In this document: piece after piece, positions 63,602-64,000 of the stretch | Numbering within the stretch: the first letter of the stretch is position 1 | Layout of the letters: each line of letters opens with the position of its first letter | The notes under the pieces: generated by a model | The model's input: the letters and a program-made list of their open reading frames with translations, nothing else | What the model was told of the DNA's origin: nothing | Database searches by the model: none | DNA from: Streptomyces sp. Go-475 | GTDB taxonomy: Bacteria > Actinomycetota > Actinomycetes > Streptomycetales > Streptomycetaceae | Length of the DNA: 64,000 bases | Assembly: GCF_003330845.1 (NCBI RefSeq) | Contig: NZ_CP026121.1 | Span: forward strand, 3,763,501-3,827,500 | Reading direction: 5' to 3' | Position numbers and translations under genes: made by a program

Positions 63602-64000
63602 CTAGGGCCGACGCTGTGAACGCCACACCAGGAACAGCGCCGACGCCACCGCCGCCCCGCGCACCACCCACGGCCACGTCTGGGCCACCGCCTCGTTCAT
63701 GTGCCCCTCGGCGATGGGTGCGCCCCAGCGGCCGTTCATCCGCCCCCACAGCCAGACCAGGCCCGCCACGACGGCCGTGCCGGGCAGGATCACCACCGCC
63801 CACTTCGTCTCCGCCGGGCTCAGCCGGCGGGACGCGTACGCGATGAGCCAGCCGAGGAGCAGCACGAACCAGTTGCCGAGCACCGCGCCGGCGACCAGGA
63901 GCCCGGCGGCGATGAGGAGGAGCGGGTTGCTCCAGCCGCCCGCGGGGAGGCCCGGCAGCCGGCGGCGGGTCCCGGGCGCGGCGGCCTCCTCCGCCGCCTC
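63602..64000 (-). CDS. Multi-span membrane protein, C-terminal part (5' end outside window)
   Basis: The frame is open to the window edge and encodes the last 132 residues, with four hydrophobic segments (NPLLLIAAGLLVAGAVLGNWFVLLLGWLIAY, WAVVILPGTAVVAGLVWLW, and VVRGAAVASALFLVW). It starts with an Ala/Glu-rich cytoplasmic stretch. No family recognised. The stop lies 33 nt from the HAD gene, same strand. Confidence 0.75.
   Translation of the reverse strand, partial: EAAEEAAAPGTRRRLPGLPAGGWSNPLLLIAAGLLVAGAVLGNWFVLLLGWLIAYASRRLSPAETKWAVVILPGTAVVAGLVWLWGRMNGRWGAPIAEGHMNEAVAQTWPWVVRGAAVASALFLVWRSQRRP

Overview
The window is a 64 kb stretch of very GC-rich chromosome with strong G/C third-position bias, GTG starts and four-base GTGA/ATGA gene overlaps. 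It carries DmdR1/IdeR, a DasR-type and a CebR-type operator, the futalosine menaquinone genes mqnB and mqnD, DUF2530, DUF2771 and DUF3027 proteins and a FemX-like transferase. Together these point to a Streptomyces core chromosome. From memory, several genes match the S. coelicolor dmdR1 to mqnB/mqnD neighbourhood; no database was consulted. I see no rRNA or tRNA gene, CRISPR array, prophage or large biosynthetic cluster.

Layout. 1-9.7 kb: end of a membrane transporter; an alpha/beta-hydrolase that lacks its nucleophilic serine; dmdR1 divergent from a SIS sugar-phosphate protein across a DasR-like site; a PAS/PAS/GAF protein; a decayed IscB nuclease gene; a leader with its own promoter, a 12-codon reading frame behind a near-perfect Shine-Dalgarno sequence, and a nested hairpin, in front of a HIT protein; citrate synthase; pdxH. 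9.7-20 kb: an eight-gene minus-strand catabolic operon (mycothiol-isomerase-like protein, AtuA-like protein, biotin-dependent acyl-CoA carboxylase beta and alpha, acyl-CoA dehydrogenase, acyl-CoA ligase, enoyl-CoA hydratase, TetR) with a dyad operator at its head. 20-30 kb: membrane protein, TetR/imine-reductase-like pair with two operators, serC, a large FAD/Fe-S oxidoreductase, FemX-like protein, EamA exporter with two operators.

30-38 kb: TipA-like MerR and VOC genes, a SUMF1-fold protein without the formylglycine-generating cysteines, a secreted GH5-CBM2 cellulase under a CebR operator, a DrrAB-type ABC exporter divergent from its probable TetR, then a patch with less biased codon use (WYL regulator, VOC protein, IS481 transposase remnant). 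38-49 kb: secreted propeller protein, SGNH hydrolase, aminoglycoside-adenylyltransferase-like protein, aldo/keto reductase with a MerR-type promoter, thpR coupled to a 29-residue membrane protein, MFS/MarR pair, NCS2 purine permease, DUF2530. 49-64 kb: P-type ATPase, tandem secreted paralogues sharing a 37-nt upstream element, a sacsin/HSP90-like ATPase, DUF3027, MFS transporter, DUF2771 lipoprotein, mqnB-mqnD, cold-shock protein, HAD phosphatase.

The strongest leads for new biology are the peptide-plus-hairpin leader at 6851-7115, the self-regulated acyl-CoA operon, the shared element before the secreted paralogues, and the antiparallel frame over dmdR1. Two mobile elements (IscB, IS481) are present only as frameshifted remains. 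At least ten genes appear leaderless, with a -10-like hexamer ending 6-7 nt before the start codon.
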